Below, piece by piece: positions 9,091 through 19,240 of a stretch of DNA of 36,787 nt; the first letter of the stretch is position 1; each line of letters begins with the position of its first letter. The stretch is from Campylobacterales bacterium (GTDB lineage: Bacteria; Campylobacterota; Campylobacteria; Campylobacterales; JALSKU01): positions 1 to 36,787 of the forward strand of contig JALSKU010000202.1 of the NCBI GenBank assembly GCA_026988685.1, written 5' to 3'. The translations under genes and the position numbers were made by a program. The notes beneath the pieces were generated by a model. It was given only the letters and a program-made list of their open reading frames with translations, was not told where the DNA came from and did not search any database.

Positions 9091-12000
9091 ATGTTTGAAT
9101 TTTTCTATAAAAGACCATATTTGCTTTTTAGCACTATAGCTCTTTTCTTTGTGATGGGTGTTATCGGGCTTGTAAAGATGCCTAAAAATCTCTTTCCGGA
9201 TAGCGAATACCCTACTGTTGTAGTTATTACGAAGATCCCGGGAGCTACCGCAAAAGTGGCTGCTAGTACGGTATCTAAGCCTATAGAGGAGGAGATCTCA
9301 AGACTCTCTTTGATAAGAGATATAAGCTCTGTAAATGTTCCTAACTTTTCTATCATAAAGGCAGAATTTGGTTATAAAAAAGGGTTGGAAGCTGCTGCTG
9401 TTGATGTGAGCAATGCACTCTCTATCGCAAAGGCAAAACTACCGCCAAATGCCAATCCGGCAGTTTATACAGTGGGCTCTTTTACCTTACCTGTCGATGT
9501 AGTAGCGCTTAGCCCTAAAAATAAAAATATATCACTTAAAGAGATAAGAAAGATAGCTGATAGTTTTATAAAACCATATCTTTTAAGCGACCATGTTATA
9601 GGTAATGTAGAGGTTTTCGGTGGATATAAAAGTGCTATAAATATCAACATAGACCCTCTTAAAATGAAAAAATACCAGTTTAGCTTTGCTCAGGTTTTTA
9701 ATGTTTTAAGAGGAAGCGAGAGAGATATCCCTATGGGATTTATAAAAGGAAAAAATGGCTTCTTTACACTTACAATATATGGTGAAAAAGATAGAGTAAG
9801 TGAGTTAAAAAGAGTAGCAATAGCCCCAAATATAATGCTAAAAGATATAGCTACTGTTAACTGGAGTGAGCAAAAAAGAACATCAGGATATATCGGAAAC
9901 TCCAAAGAGGCTATAGCTTTGGCGATACAAAGGGCACCAGGGGGTAGCGTATTGGATGTTAGCAATGAAGCAAGGGCACAGATCAAAAAACTTCAAAAGA
10001 TGTATCCAAATATCGACTTTTCTATAAGTGATACCCAAAGAATACTCATAAAAACAGCTAACACAAATATGCTTGAAGCTTTAAGGGATGCTATCATCTA
10101 CACTCTTTTGGTTTTGATGTTTTTTCTTGGCAATTTTAGAGCGATTATCGCTGCAGGTCTTTCTATACCTATGGTATTTTTTGGAACGATGGCAGTTATA
10201 TACCTAAGTGGCGGGGAGTTAAATATAGTCATCTATACAGCTATCATACTTGCGCTTGGAATGCTTGTTGATGATGCGGTTGTTGTTCTTGAAAACATTG
10301 AGAGGCATCTAAGCGGAATGCATCAAGACTTGCAGGTTGCTATAAAGGAGGGAACAAGAGAGGTGCTTTTGCCTATATTTGCCGGAACTGTTGCTACTAT
10401 TGCTATCATGTTTCCCCTTATGTTTGTCGGAGGCTTTCCTCAAAAGATATTTAGGCCTCTTATATCTACTCTTATCATCGCTTTGCTCGTTTCGTACTTT
10501 TTATCCATTACTTTTATACCCAAGCTTTCAACATATTTGTATAAAAACGGAACCCAAAAAACAAAGGTAGAGAAGTGGTTTGAGTGGTTTTACCAAAATA
10601 CACTTGGAAGACTCATAGTGCCTTATGAGGGGATTTTGAAATTTTCCAATGGGAGATTTAAGCCTCTTAGGAGATTTCCTCTTGTTGCATTGGCGATTGT
10701 AATTTTTATCCTATCTTTAAAAAATATTATGCCGTTAATAGGAAAAGATACTATGCCTCCAATGGATACGGGTATCATGAAAGCTCAGATAGCCTTTAGC
10801 ACAAATGATACCGTAGAAGATGCCGAAAAAAGACTAAAACCATTTCTAAAATGGCTAAAAACTCAGAAGAATTTTGTAATGAGTTCCATAGCCTTTGGTA
10901 GTGAGAGTGGAGTATTGTCTCTTGGAAGTGGAAATCTTCCTACTGAAGCTACTATCACTATCAATGCGGTAAATCGTTTCCAAAGAAAAAAATCTATCTG
11001 GCAGATGGAAAACGAGATACGAGATAAATTACACGAATTAAAAGGGATAAAGCGAGCAGATGTATTTGACTTCGGTGCTACGGCGTTATCTTCCATCAAG
11101 GCCCCGCTTGACATAAGAGTAAAATCAGCCACTTTTGATACGCTGCCACAAAAAGCAAAAGAGATACAAAAGGCTATCTCTAAGATAAAGGGGCTAACAA
11201 GCACCTCTATAAGTTGGGATAAAGATTTTAGCGAGATAGAAGTTGTGGTAGATAAAAATAGAGCCTTAAGCTATGGGCTTACACCATTTAGCATAATGGC
11301 TCAAATCCCCATAAAAGGTCAGATCGCTTCACTCAATGCAAATCTAACCTCTATGGATACACAGTTTGTAAGGATCTACCTACACGGCAAGTTTAATGGC
11401 AATATAGAGTCCCTAAAACTTTTACCGCTTCACGCAAAAGGTGGAGATATACCTCTTAGTGCGGTTGCAAAGGTAAGATACAGACTAACTGAAGCTAAGA
11501 TAGAAAGAGATAAGATGCTATACAGCATAGATATAAATGGATATAGGGCAAAAAGAGCTATAACACATCTAACGGATGATGCCAATAAAGCACTAAGCAA
11601 GATAGATAAAACCGGTTATATCGTAACTCAAGAGGGAGATATATCATCGTTAAATGACAGTTTTTACAGGATGATAAAAGCTATAGGCATAGGTATTGTT
11701 GTACTCCTTTTGACTCTAATCTCTATATATCACTCAGTAAGGCTCTCTTTGATCATGATAGTTGTTTTGCCACTTTCGATGATAGGTGCAGCTTGGGCTA
11801 TGCTTATCTTTGACAAGCCAAGCTGTATGCCAAGCCTGGTGGGAATACTGCTGCTTTTTGGTATCATCATCAAAAATGCGGTCTTGCTTGTGGACTTTTT
11901 CCAAGAGTATAGAAAGGAGGGCAACTCTCCATTTGAGAGTGCCTTAAAAAGTGTCAGTGTCAGATTTAGACCTGTCATGATGACTGCTTTTGGAACGATA

Positions 12001-12189
12001 GCAGGTATGATACCTATAGCACTTGAGCAAGCTGTAGGACTAGAGAGGCTCTCACCTTTGGCAGATGTTGCGGTAGGCGGACTAATAGTCGGAACCTTTT
12101 TGACACTGATATATGTGCCAATGTTTGCATATATTTTTGACAAAGAGAAAAAAACAGATAAAATCAAAACAGGAGAAGAAAATGGATGA
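9091..12189 (+). CDS. Efflux RND transporter permease (AcrB/MdtB-like)
   Basis: ~1030 aa; LGMLVDDAVVVLENIERHL and GIIIKNAVLLVDFFQEYR motifs of RND pumps. Confidence 0.96.
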   Translation: MFEFFYKRPYLLFSTIALFFVMGVIGLVKMPKNLFPDSEYPTVVVITKIPGATAKVAASTVSKPIEEEISRLSLIRDISSVNVPNFSIIKAEFGYKKGLEAAAVDVSNALSIAKAKLPPNANPAVYTVGSFTLPVDVVALSPKNKNISLKEIRKIADSFIKPYLLSDHVIGNVEVFGGYKSAININIDPLKMKKYQFSFAQVFNVLRGSERDIPMGFIKGKNGFFTLTIYGEKDRVSELKRVAIAPNIMLKDIATVNWSEQKRTSGYIGNSKEAIALAIQRAPGGSVLDVSNEARAQIKKLQKMYPNIDFSISDTQRILIKTANTNMLEALRDAIIYTLLVLMFFLGNFRAIIAAGLSIPMVFFGTMAVIYLSGGELNIVIYTAIILALGMLVDDAVVVLENIERHLSGMHQDLQVAIKEGTREVLLPIFAGTVATIAIMFPLMFVGGFPQKIFRPLISTLIIALLVSYFLSITFIPKLSTYLYKNGTQKTKVEKWFEWFYQNTLGRLIVPYEGILKFSNGRFKPLRRFPLVALAIVIFILSLKNIMPLIGKDTMPPMDTGIMKAQIAFSTNDTVEDAEKRLKPFLKWLKTQKNFVMSSIAFGSESGVLSLGSGNLPTEATITINAVNRFQRKKSIWQMENEIRDKLHELKGIKRADVFDFGATALSSIKAPLDIRVKSATFDTLPQKAKEIQKAISKIKGLTSTSISWDKDFSEIEVVVDKNRALSYGLTPFSIMAQIPIKGQIASLNANLTSMDTQFVRIYLHGKFNGNIESLKLLPLHAKGGDIPLSAVAKVRYRLTEAKIERDKMLYSIDINGYRAKRAITHLTDDANKALSKIDKTGYIVTQEGDISSLNDSFYRMIKAIGIGIVVLLLTLISIYHSVRLSLIMIVVLPLSMIGAAWAMLIFDKPSCMPSLVGILLLFGIIIKNAVLLVDFFQEYRKEGNSPFESALKSVSVRFRPVMMTAFGTIAGMIPIALEQAVGLERLSPLADVAVGGLIVGTFLTLIYVPMFAYIFDKEKKTDKIKTGEENG

Positions 12190-12547
12190 TATGGTAAGAA
12201 ATACCAAAATGAAAGATGTTCCTTCAATGAGGGTGGATATAGAGAAGTTTATAGAGTTATACAATGATGACAAAGCTATACTTTTAGATATTAGATACCC
12301 TTTTGAAACAAAGGTTTGGAGAGTTAGTTTTGCTACTTTGATACCCTATGATGAGCTTCCCGATAGGTTGGATGAATTGCCTAAAGATAAGCTTATAGTC
12401 TGCACATGTCCTGAAGAGTATAGATCAAACATGGCAAAAGAGTATCTAAGATATAAAGGCTATGATGCCAAAAATCTAACAGGTGGATTGCTCGGCTTAA
12501 TGACAAGGCTAAAAGGCGGCAAAGCAAAGGATGTGCATTTGCAATAA
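12182..12547 (+). CDS. Rhodanese-like domain protein
   Basis: ATG at 12182 overlaps RND stop; AILLDIRYPFETKVWRV...LIVCTCPEEYRSNMAKEYLRYKGYDAKNLTGGLLGL. Confidence 0.9.
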   Translation: MDDMVRNTKMKDVPSMRVDIEKFIELYNDDKAILLDIRYPFETKVWRVSFATLIPYDELPDRLDELPKDKLIVCTCPEEYRSNMAKEYLRYKGYDAKNLTGGLLGLMTRLKGGKAKDVHLQ

Positions 12548-12551
12548 ATAA

Positions 12552-12568
12552 GGGGCTGGTTCAGCCCC
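12552..12568 (+). terminator. Stable hairpin between rhodanese and TauE genes (terminator or processing hairpin)
   Basis: GGGGCTG-GTT-CAGCCCC perfect 7-bp stem; no strong T-tract follows. Confidence 0.45.
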
Positions 12569-12587
12569 AATAAAGGCGGTTTAAGAT

Positions 12588-13328
12588 ATGAATGTGATGG
12601 ATTATATAGAATACTTTTTGATAACCCTTGGAGTATCCTCTTTTTTTGCAATGGGTGGAGTAGGTAGTGCCGTGGCATTGGTGCCTATCTTTGATATGTT
12701 GGGGCTTGGTTTTAATATAGCAAAAACCATTGCCCTTTTTATCAATACTTCCACAACAGTAACAGCAAGTATTATGAATCTAAAAAGAGGTGTGCTTGAT
12801 GCGAGGTTTGCTTTTTCTCTTGTTATTTCCTCTATGATTCTATCGCCACTTGGAGCTTACAGTTCCAAATTTATCAATGTCTCAAGTGTTAAATGGGGCT
12901 TTTTAACTTTCTTGGTTTTTAGTGCTACTATGATGATGTTTTCAAAAAAAGAGGCAAAATTTAAGTATGAAAAAAAGTGGATATTATATCTTATAGGTGC
13001 GATAGTTGGTTTTATATCCGGACTCCTTGGTATCGGCGGCGGAGCACTTGTCATGCCGCTTATGATACTTCTTGGATTTGATGCTAAGAAAATGGCTATA
13101 GCGGTCAGCTTTATGATCCCTTTTTCAACCTTTAGTGCTTTTTTATCATATATCTCATTTGTAAAAATAGACTGGATGCTACTTGTCATAACAGCTATAG
13201 CAGCTATCTTGGGCGGATATATAGGCAATGCAGTTATGCACTTTAAGCTAGAGGCAAAGCATATCAAGAAAATTATAGCAATCTTACTCTACATCTTAGC
13301 TATCAAAATGGGATACTCATTGATTTAA
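12588..13328 (+). CDS. TauE/SafE (TSUP) family sulfite exporter-like permease
   Basis: Multi-TM protein with FFAMGGVGSAVALVP and GLLGIGGGALVMPLM repeats. Confidence 0.92.
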   Translation: MNVMDYIEYFLITLGVSSFFAMGGVGSAVALVPIFDMLGLGFNIAKTIALFINTSTTVTASIMNLKRGVLDARFAFSLVISSMILSPLGAYSSKFINVSSVKWGFLTFLVFSATMMMFSKKEAKFKYEKKWILYLIGAIVGFISGLLGIGGGALVMPLMILLGFDAKKMAIAVSFMIPFSTFSAFLSYISFVKIDWMLLVITAIAAILGGYIGNAVMHFKLEAKHIKKIIAILLYILAIKMGYSLI

Positions 13329-13382
13329 TAGATGCTGTATGGTATAATGCATAAATACATCATGCTGTAAAGGAGTGGCTAT

Positions 13383-13631
13383 ATGCATAGATTAAATTTG
13401 ACTATTGACGAGTCTCTTTATGAAAGAGCAAGAGCTATTGGTTTTATTGAGAAAAAGTCTATTTCACAAATAGTAAGAGAGAGTCTGAAAGAGTATATTT
13501 CGAAAAAAAATATACTAAATAGACAAGTAGAATTGGTCTTGGATGCAAAGGATGAAAAAGAGATATTGTCAATAATATCAAATGATGATTTTATCTCGGA
13601 TAATGAGTTTAAAAGTAAATTCAAACTATGA
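13383..13631 (+). CDS. Putative antitoxin (ribbon-helix-helix type)
   Basis: MHRLNLTIDESLYERARAIGFIEKKSISQIVRESLKEYI; overlaps downstream RelE-like toxin. Confidence 0.75.
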   Translation: MHRLNLTIDESLYERARAIGFIEKKSISQIVRESLKEYISKKNILNRQVELVLDAKDEKEILSIISNDDFISDNEFKSKFKL

Positions 13632-13876
13632 AAATTTACTACTCCAAAACTTTTGAAAAAAAGTTTGCCAAGTATAGCAAAAATTTACAAATCAAAATTT
13701 ACAAATGTATAAAAGAGCTTCCCGAAGGCGATGTAAAAAGGTTAAAAGGTGATCATACTCCACCAATACATAGGGCAAGAATCTCAAAATATAGGATACT
13801 TTTTCACATGGATGATGAAGTGATTTGGATGTTGAAAGTTGATAGTAGAGGCGATATCTATAAGAAACCATCATGA
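13628..13876 (+). CDS. Type II toxin, RelE/ParE family
   Basis: MKIYYSKTFEKKFAKYSKNLQIKIYKCIKELPEGDVKRLKG...HRARISKYRILFHMDDEVIWMLKVDSRGDIYKK. Confidence 0.85.
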   Translation: MKIYYSKTFEKKFAKYSKNLQIKIYKCIKELPEGDVKRLKGDHTPPIHRARISKYRILFHMDDEVIWMLKVDSRGDIYKKPS

Positions 13877-14007
13877 TTTTCATTAAAATCACAAATAAAG
13901 ATGAAAATTATAAGGATTTCTTTTCTTGTCCTTTAGGGCAAAGCTTTAGTGAGAGGAATTTTTGTTGGAATTTACTTCCAGCAAAAAGGAGATTTTTAGG
14001 TGAATGA
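13873..14007 (+). CDS. Small ORF (44 aa) of unknown function
   Basis: MIFIKITNKDENYKDFFSCPLGQSFSERNFCWNLLPAKRRFLGE*; ATGA overlap with toxin stop. Confidence 0.25.
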   Translation: MIFIKITNKDENYKDFFSCPLGQSFSERNFCWNLLPAKRRFLGE

Positions 14008-14013
14008 GTTAAG

Positions 14014-14757
14014 ATGCTTACACTTTTTTTACTTTTTTTAGCAGGATTTGGCGCAGGGTTTGTTGACTCTATCGCTGGAGGTGGTGGGATAATTACACTG
14101 CCGGCTATTTTGGCAGCAGGGGTTCCACCACATTTTGCGCTAGCTACCAATAAACTTCAAAGTAGTTTTGGAAGTTTTACAGCCTCTGTAAATTATGCAA
14201 AAAAGGGACTTTATGAGCCAAAGAAAGTTTTAGAGGGGGTATTTTTTACATTTGTAGGCGCTGTACTCGGGGCCATAACAGTTCAATACTTCTCCGCCAA
14301 ATTTTTATCTGATTTTATTATTTTTATGCTTATTGTGCTTTTTTTCTTTACTCTGTTTAACAAGAACCTTGGACTAAAGGCAAAAGCAAGGAGGGTGAAA
14401 CCTTTTGCTTTTTATATACTCTTTGGTCTTTTGATAGGATTTTATGATGGTTTTTTTGGTCCTGGGACGGGCTCTTTTTGGACTATAGCACTTGTGCTTC
14501 TTTTAGGACTTGATTTAAAAGGAGCAACCGCACAAACAAAGATATTTAACTTCACAAGCAACATAGTCTCACTCGGAGTATTTGCATTTTCAGGTTTGGT
14601 TCTATGGAAAATTGGTATAATAATGGGCATAGGTCAGATAGCAGGAGCTTTTACTGGCTCAACACTTGTGGCAAAAAAAGAGGTAACATTTGTAAGATAC
14701 TTTTTTCTTGTAGTTGTTGCCGCTACTATTGTAAAACTTGCATATGATAGATGGTAG
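14014..14757 (+). CDS. TauE/SafE (TSUP) family permease
   Basis: GFGAGFVDSIAGGGGIITLPAILAAGVPPHFALATNKLQSSFG and GFYDGFFGPGTGSFW motifs. Confidence 0.95.
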   Translation: MLTLFLLFLAGFGAGFVDSIAGGGGIITLPAILAAGVPPHFALATNKLQSSFGSFTASVNYAKKGLYEPKKVLEGVFFTFVGAVLGAITVQYFSAKFLSDFIIFMLIVLFFFTLFNKNLGLKAKARRVKPFAFYILFGLLIGFYDGFFGPGTGSFWTIALVLLLGLDLKGATAQTKIFNFTSNIVSLGVFAFSGLVLWKIGIIMGIGQIAGAFTGSTLVAKKEVTFVRYFFLVVVAATIVKLAYDRW

Positions 14758-15785
14758 GAGAGAAGATGGAGTATAGATATATCGGCAAAAGTGGGCTTAG
14801 GGTATCACCTATCTGTCTTGGGACGATGACTTTTGGCTCAAGTGCAGATAAAAAAGAGTCTTTTAAGATAATGGACAAAGCTTATGAGAGAGGCGTGAAC
14901 TTTTTTGATACCGCTGAACTTTACCCGGTGCCACCAAAGGCCTCTTGGGCCGGAGAGACTGAAAAGATAGTAGGTGAGTGGCTAAAACAAAAGCCAAGAG
15001 ACTCTATGATCATTGCTTCTAAAGTAGCTGGAGCAGCCAATGGGTGGTTTGTGCCACCGATTAGACACGGATTAACTGCAATAGATAGATTTCATATAAA
15101 GAGAGCCGTTGAGGGAAGTCTAAAAAGGTTACAAACCGACTATATAGACCTTTATCAGGTGCATTGGCCGGATATGATTGTGCCGATAGAGGAGGCTTTA
15201 GAAGTTTTTGACGAGCTTATCAAAGAGGGCAAGATAAGATATATCGGTACTTCAAATGATACCGCTTACGGACTTACAAAAGCTAATGAAGTGGCAAAGT
15301 GTAAGGGTTATAAGAGATTTGAGTCTATACAAAACAATTTTTCTCTTTTAAACAGGCGTTTTTTAGATAGTATAAAAGAGGTTTGCCAAAGAGAGAGTAT
15401 CTCCTTGCTCCCATATTCACCGCTTGCCGGTGGAGTTTTAAGCGGTAAATACAACAGTGAGTATATAGATCCAAAAGCAAGGTTTGCATGGTATATGGCG
15501 CAGGACAATCCAAGGATCAAAGCTCAAGTTCAAAGGTTTGTCAACGATAAAACTCTGGCTTCAACCAAAGAGTATCTTAAGATCGCTAAAAAGTACAATA
15601 TATCTTTGGTAACACTCTCCATAGCGTGGAGCAAACAGTTTGACTTTGTGGCTTCAACCATCATAGGTGCCAGAAGAAGCAAGCAGTTGGATGAAACTCT
15701 TGCGGCCATGGATCTGACTCTGGATAAAGAGATACTAAAAGAGTGCGATACAGTGCATCAGGAGATTTTATACCCTATGGGCTAA
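14751..15785 (+). CDS. Aldo/keto reductase (Tas-like)
   Basis: MEYRYIGKSGLRVSPICLGTMTFG...GVNFFDTAELYPVPP...DYIDLYQVHWPD; start likely 14766. Confidence 0.95.
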   Translation: MVGEKMEYRYIGKSGLRVSPICLGTMTFGSSADKKESFKIMDKAYERGVNFFDTAELYPVPPKASWAGETEKIVGEWLKQKPRDSMIIASKVAGAANGWFVPPIRHGLTAIDRFHIKRAVEGSLKRLQTDYIDLYQVHWPDMIVPIEEALEVFDELIKEGKIRYIGTSNDTAYGLTKANEVAKCKGYKRFESIQNNFSLLNRRFLDSIKEVCQRESISLLPYSPLAGGVLSGKYNSEYIDPKARFAWYMAQDNPRIKAQVQRFVNDKTLASTKEYLKIAKKYNISLVTLSIAWSKQFDFVASTIIGARRSKQLDETLAAMDLTLDKEILKECDTVHQEILYPMG

Positions 15786-15964
15786 AATCCTCCCGGATGC
15801 ATAAAGGCACCAAACATTCCTCCAAAAACCAAGCCAAAAAGCATAAATACAAACCATACTACAAATAGTGCAGGTATGGAAGCCAATGCAATCTTTACTA
15901 TCAAAACCACCAAATCCCAAAAGGGTATATCTACGCCTGTTATCTTTACTTTTGCCTCTTCCAT
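15782..15964 (-). CDS. Small conserved-looking membrane protein, unknown function
   Basis: 60 aa, central TM segment, GG-rich C-terminus; overlaps purN 3' end on same strand. Confidence 0.6.
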   Translation of the reverse strand: MEEAKVKITGVDIPFWDLVVLIVKIALASIPALFVVWFVFMLFGLVFGGMFGAFMHPGGF

Positions 15965-16542
15965 TGCTTATCCTTTGTTATCTTAACTATAGCTTTTGGG
16001 AGCAGTTCAAACTCCAACTCTTTAATCTTTTTGGTAAAACTCTCCAAAGTATCATCTTCCTCTTTTTGAAAACATTTTTGCAATATGATCTTGCCACCGT
16101 CAAGCTCACTGCTTACAAAATGAACGCTTACTCCACCCACCTTCGTCTCTGAAAAAAAGCTCTCTTCTATAGCATTAGCTCCCTTGAAAAGCGGCAGAAG
16201 TGAAGGGTGAAGGTTGATGGCTCTTATGTTGTCGGTAAAAATCGGAGTGAGTATCCTCATGAAACCAGCAAGAATGGTGATATCCGCTTTATATGATTTT
16301 ATAAGACCAACAAGTTTTTTATCAAAATCTTCTCTGTTTTTAAAATTTTTATGCTCCAATATGATGGTATCTATGCCATATTTTTTAGCTCTTTTGATAC
16401 CTTTTGCCTCTTTCTTGTTGCAAATTGCAACCACTACCTCATATATTTTACCCTCTATCTCTTTTTTATGTAGCTGTTTGATGATGTTTTCAAGGTTGCT
16501 ACCCTCACCGCTAAAAAGGATAACCAGTCTGACTACAGGCAC
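15946..16542 (-). CDS. purN: Phosphoribosylglycinamide formyltransferase
   Basis: LVILFSGEGSNLENI...LAGFMRILTP...INLHPSLLPLFKGANAIE...GGVSVHFVSSELDGGKII. Confidence 0.95.
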   Translation of the reverse strand: MPVVRLVILFSGEGSNLENIIKQLHKKEIEGKIYEVVVAICNKKEAKGIKRAKKYGIDTIILEHKNFKNREDFDKKLVGLIKSYKADITILAGFMRILTPIFTDNIRAINLHPSLLPLFKGANAIEESFFSETKVGGVSVHFVSSELDGGKIILQKCFQKEEDDTLESFTKKIKELEFELLPKAIVKITKDKQWKRQK

Positions 16543-17930
16543 TTTATCTCCTCTATAAGATCATTTGGGCTTAAAGAGTAGTTTGCTTTTTTGTAGGCTT
16601 TTGCAGCAAAACTGTGTGCCAAAGAGGCGCTGATGGCAGCTTCCAAAGTCTGATATTCTTGAGAAAGAAGTGCACCTATAAGACCTGTCAAAACATCTCC
16701 GCTTCCACCCTTGCTAAGAGTTGGCGAGCCAAAGGTGTTGATATAAACTTTTCCGTTTCGGGATATCAAGGTATTGCTACCCTTTAGAAGCAAAACTACA
16801 TCTTTGTATCTTTTTGTAAACTCTCTTGCAAGCTCAAATCTTCTCCTTTGCACCTCCTTTACATCGATATCTTCTATCTTAAGTAGTTTTAATAGCGAAG
16901 CAAACTCTCTTGGATGAGGTGTTAAAACCAAGTTTTCTCTTTTTTGGAGTATCTCTTCTATCAGCTCATCTTTAAAAAGATCCGCATCAACCACCAGTGG
17001 GATATTTTTATCGTTGATGATCTTATTTATAACTTCTATGTTATATTTTTTACCAAGTCCCATGCCAAGGCAGATTGAGGTTGTATTATGTGGCACACTT
17101 TTTGCCAACATTATCTCTTCAGGAAGTTTTACAGGCTTCTTTGAAAAAATACTACAAAGTCCGCTACCAAAAGCAAATGCCGCTTTTGCAGCTATAATGC
17201 AGGCTCCCTTTTTCTCTCCAAGTATCATCAAAGTATGGCCAAAATCTCCCTTATTGGAGCACTTTTTAACTCTTAGAGGCAGCCTCATATCACTTTTTTC
17301 AAGAACAAAGGTATCCGTGTTACCTTCATAAACTTCCCTACTTACCCCCAAGTCAGCTACTTTTATCTTACCAACAAAATCTTTTGCATTGTCACTAAAA
17401 AGAGTAGTTTTATATGAGCCCATACTGACTGTAACATCAGCCTCAAAGGCTATGGGCGAGGGATTGCCTTTGGTGTCAAGTCCTGTTGGTATATCGCAGG
17501 CTATTTTAAAAGCTTCAAGAGCATTTAGCCTTTTGATAACTTTTACTATCTCTTCGCTTAAAGGTTTATTTAACCCGGAGCCAAAAATGGCATCTACTAC
17601 TATGTCACTTTTTGTTATCTCTGCAATCTCTTTGACACCGATAGCCTTTGCTCTATCTAGTTGGGTTTTGCACATATTTGACTTAGCACCAACGGGAAGA
17701 TAAAGACTTACATCATACTCTTTGTAAAGAATCCGTCCAAGTGTCACTCCGTCAGCTCCATTGTTGCCGGGACCGCTTACTATAAGCAAGGAACTGCCTC
17801 TTTTAAATCTTTTTCTTATCGCTTTAGCAAGCCCTAAAGCTGCATTTTCCATCAAAATATCTTCATTTAGCAAAAACTCATCATAGCATCTTTTATCAAG
17901 TGTATAAACTTCATCAAAAACTTTGTGCAT
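16533..17930 (-). CDS. nnr: Bifunctional NAD(P)H-hydrate epimerase / ADP-dependent hydratase
   Basis: N-terminal YjeF_N (VSGPGNNGADGVTLGR; CDIPTGLDTKGNPSP) and C-terminal carbohydrate kinase-like domain (LTPHPREFASLL; GSPTLSKGGSGDVLTGLIGALL). Confidence 0.95.
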   Translation of the reverse strand: MHKVFDEVYTLDKRCYDEFLLNEDILMENAALGLAKAIRKRFKRGSSLLIVSGPGNNGADGVTLGRILYKEYDVSLYLPVGAKSNMCKTQLDRAKAIGVKEIAEITKSDIVVDAIFGSGLNKPLSEEIVKVIKRLNALEAFKIACDIPTGLDTKGNPSPIAFEADVTVSMGSYKTTLFSDNAKDFVGKIKVADLGVSREVYEGNTDTFVLEKSDMRLPLRVKKCSNKGDFGHTLMILGEKKGACIIAAKAAFAFGSGLCSIFSKKPVKLPEEIMLAKSVPHNTTSICLGMGLGKKYNIEVINKIINDKNIPLVVDADLFKDELIEEILQKRENLVLTPHPREFASLLKLLKIEDIDVKEVQRRRFELAREFTKRYKDVVLLLKGSNTLISRNGKVYINTFGSPTLSKGGSGDVLTGLIGALLSQEYQTLEAAISASLAHSFAAKAYKKANYSLSPNDLIEEIKCL

Positions 17931-18010
17931 AGCTATCCTTTATACTAAACATGTCATAATTATAGCATATTGAGTAAGATATGGCAGAAAATTATTTTAT
18001 TTTAAGAAAA

Positions 18011-18050
18011 AGATTATATAATTATCAAAAGAAAAAAATTATCATTAAGG
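18011..18050 (+). promoter_or_regulatory. Promoter with possible Fur/PerR-like sites upstream of ferritin gene
   Basis: TATAAT plus two ATTATCA half-sites (18021-18027, 18038-18044) and AAGGAG RBS before the ferritin ATG. Confidence 0.35.
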
Positions 18051-18057
18051 AGTAAAT

Positions 18058-18576
18058 ATGGCAAAGAGAGGAAACTCTATCATAAAAGGTATAGAGATAG
18101 ATGAAGTGATTAAGCTTTTAAACAGAGCTTATGCAGATGAGTGGTTGGCGTATTATCAATACTACATAGAAGAGAAAGTTGTTACAGGTATAATGAGTAA
18201 GTCAGCTGTGACAGAGTTAGCAGAACACGCTGCAGATGAACTAAGACATGCGGATATGGTGGCAAATAGGATTATGCAACTTGGCGGAACTCCGCTTTTA
18301 AATCCAAAAGATTGGTTTACTCACACAAACTGTGGGTATGAAGAGCCTAAAAACTTTGATGTTTTGGCTATACTTGATGATGCCATAAAGGGCGAGCAGT
18401 GCGCTATCAGCACCTACTCAAACATAGCTGAGATAACAAGAGATAAAGATATAGTAACTTACGATATAGTAAGTCAGATTTTGGCTGACGAGGTTGAGCA
18501 TGAAGAGGATCTTCAAGCTCTTTATGATGATATAAATGATTTTGTAGATCAAGTAAAAAGCACAATAAAGGGATAA
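18058..18576 (+). CDS. Ferritin-like domain protein
   Basis: DEWLAYYQYYIEE...ELAEHAADELRHADMVANRIMQLGGTPL...EEDLQALYDDI di-iron helices. Confidence 0.9.
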   Translation: MAKRGNSIIKGIEIDEVIKLLNRAYADEWLAYYQYYIEEKVVTGIMSKSAVTELAEHAADELRHADMVANRIMQLGGTPLLNPKDWFTHTNCGYEEPKNFDVLAILDDAIKGEQCAISTYSNIAEITRDKDIVTYDIVSQILADEVEHEEDLQALYDDINDFVDQVKSTIKG

Positions 18577-18579
18577 AAG

Positions 18580-19239
18580 ATGAGACAGTATGAAACATAT
18601 AGATGCAATAAATGCGGTAACGAGGTAGAGGTTCAAAGTGTAGGCGGCGGTAAGCTTGTTTGTTGTGGTGAAGAGATGGAGTGTATTACAGAAAATCTAA
18701 CGGCAGTCAATCTTATGAAAGCATTTGCAGGAGAGTCTCAGGCAAGAAACAAGTATGAGTTTTTCGCTGATGTAGCCGAGGAAGAGGGACTTCATAGGAT
18801 AGCAAGGTTCTTTAGAGAAGCAGCAGAAAATGAAAAGTATCATGCAAGAGCAGAGTTTAAAGCTTATAACAAATTAGTGCACGGAGTGGAGCTTGACAAT
18901 ACAAAAGCCAACCTCCAATACGCAGCCGATGGTGAAAGATATGAGCACGAAACAATGTATCCAAACTTTGCAGCCATTGCAAAAGAGGAAAATCTTAAAG
19001 ATATAGCAAGATTGTTAAGTGCTATAGGTAAAGTTGAAGTAGAACACGAGGCTGAATATCTTGCTCTTAAGCAAGCCTTGATAGATGAGGGCTTTTTTGA
19101 CAGCGATCAGGATGAGTTTTATGTCTGCGAAGTCTGCGGATATGTTCACAAAGGCAAAAAACCTCCAAAAGCCTGTCCTCTATGCAAAGCTCCACAGGAG
19201 TATTTTAAGAAAAGATGCAAGGATGTAACTGTAGGGTAA
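18580..19239 (+). CDS. Desulforubrerythrin: desulforedoxin-like N-terminus, rubrerythrin, rubredoxin-like C-terminus
   Basis: [44 protein letters not shown]...[34 protein letters not shown]. Confidence 0.95.
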   Translation: MRQYETYRCNKCGNEVEVQSVGGGKLVCCGEEMECITENLTAVNLMKAFAGESQARNKYEFFADVAEEEGLHRIARFFREAAENEKYHARAEFKAYNKLVHGVELDNTKANLQYAADGERYEHETMYPNFAAIAKEENLKDIARLLSAIGKVEVEHEAEYLALKQALIDEGFFDSDQDEFYVCEVCGYVHKGKKPPKACPLCKAPQEYFKKRCKDVTVG

Positions 19240-19240
19240 G

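Noticed and set aside
13873-14007. 44-aa ORF after the RelE-like toxin as part of a three-gene toxin-antitoxin system
   Set aside because: ATGA overlap is suggestive but there is no recognisable domain; listed only as a low-confidence ORF.
18580-19239. Three-domain desulforedoxin-rubrerythrin-rubredoxin fusion as novel
   Set aside because: This architecture is already described as desulforubrerythrin in Campylobacter.
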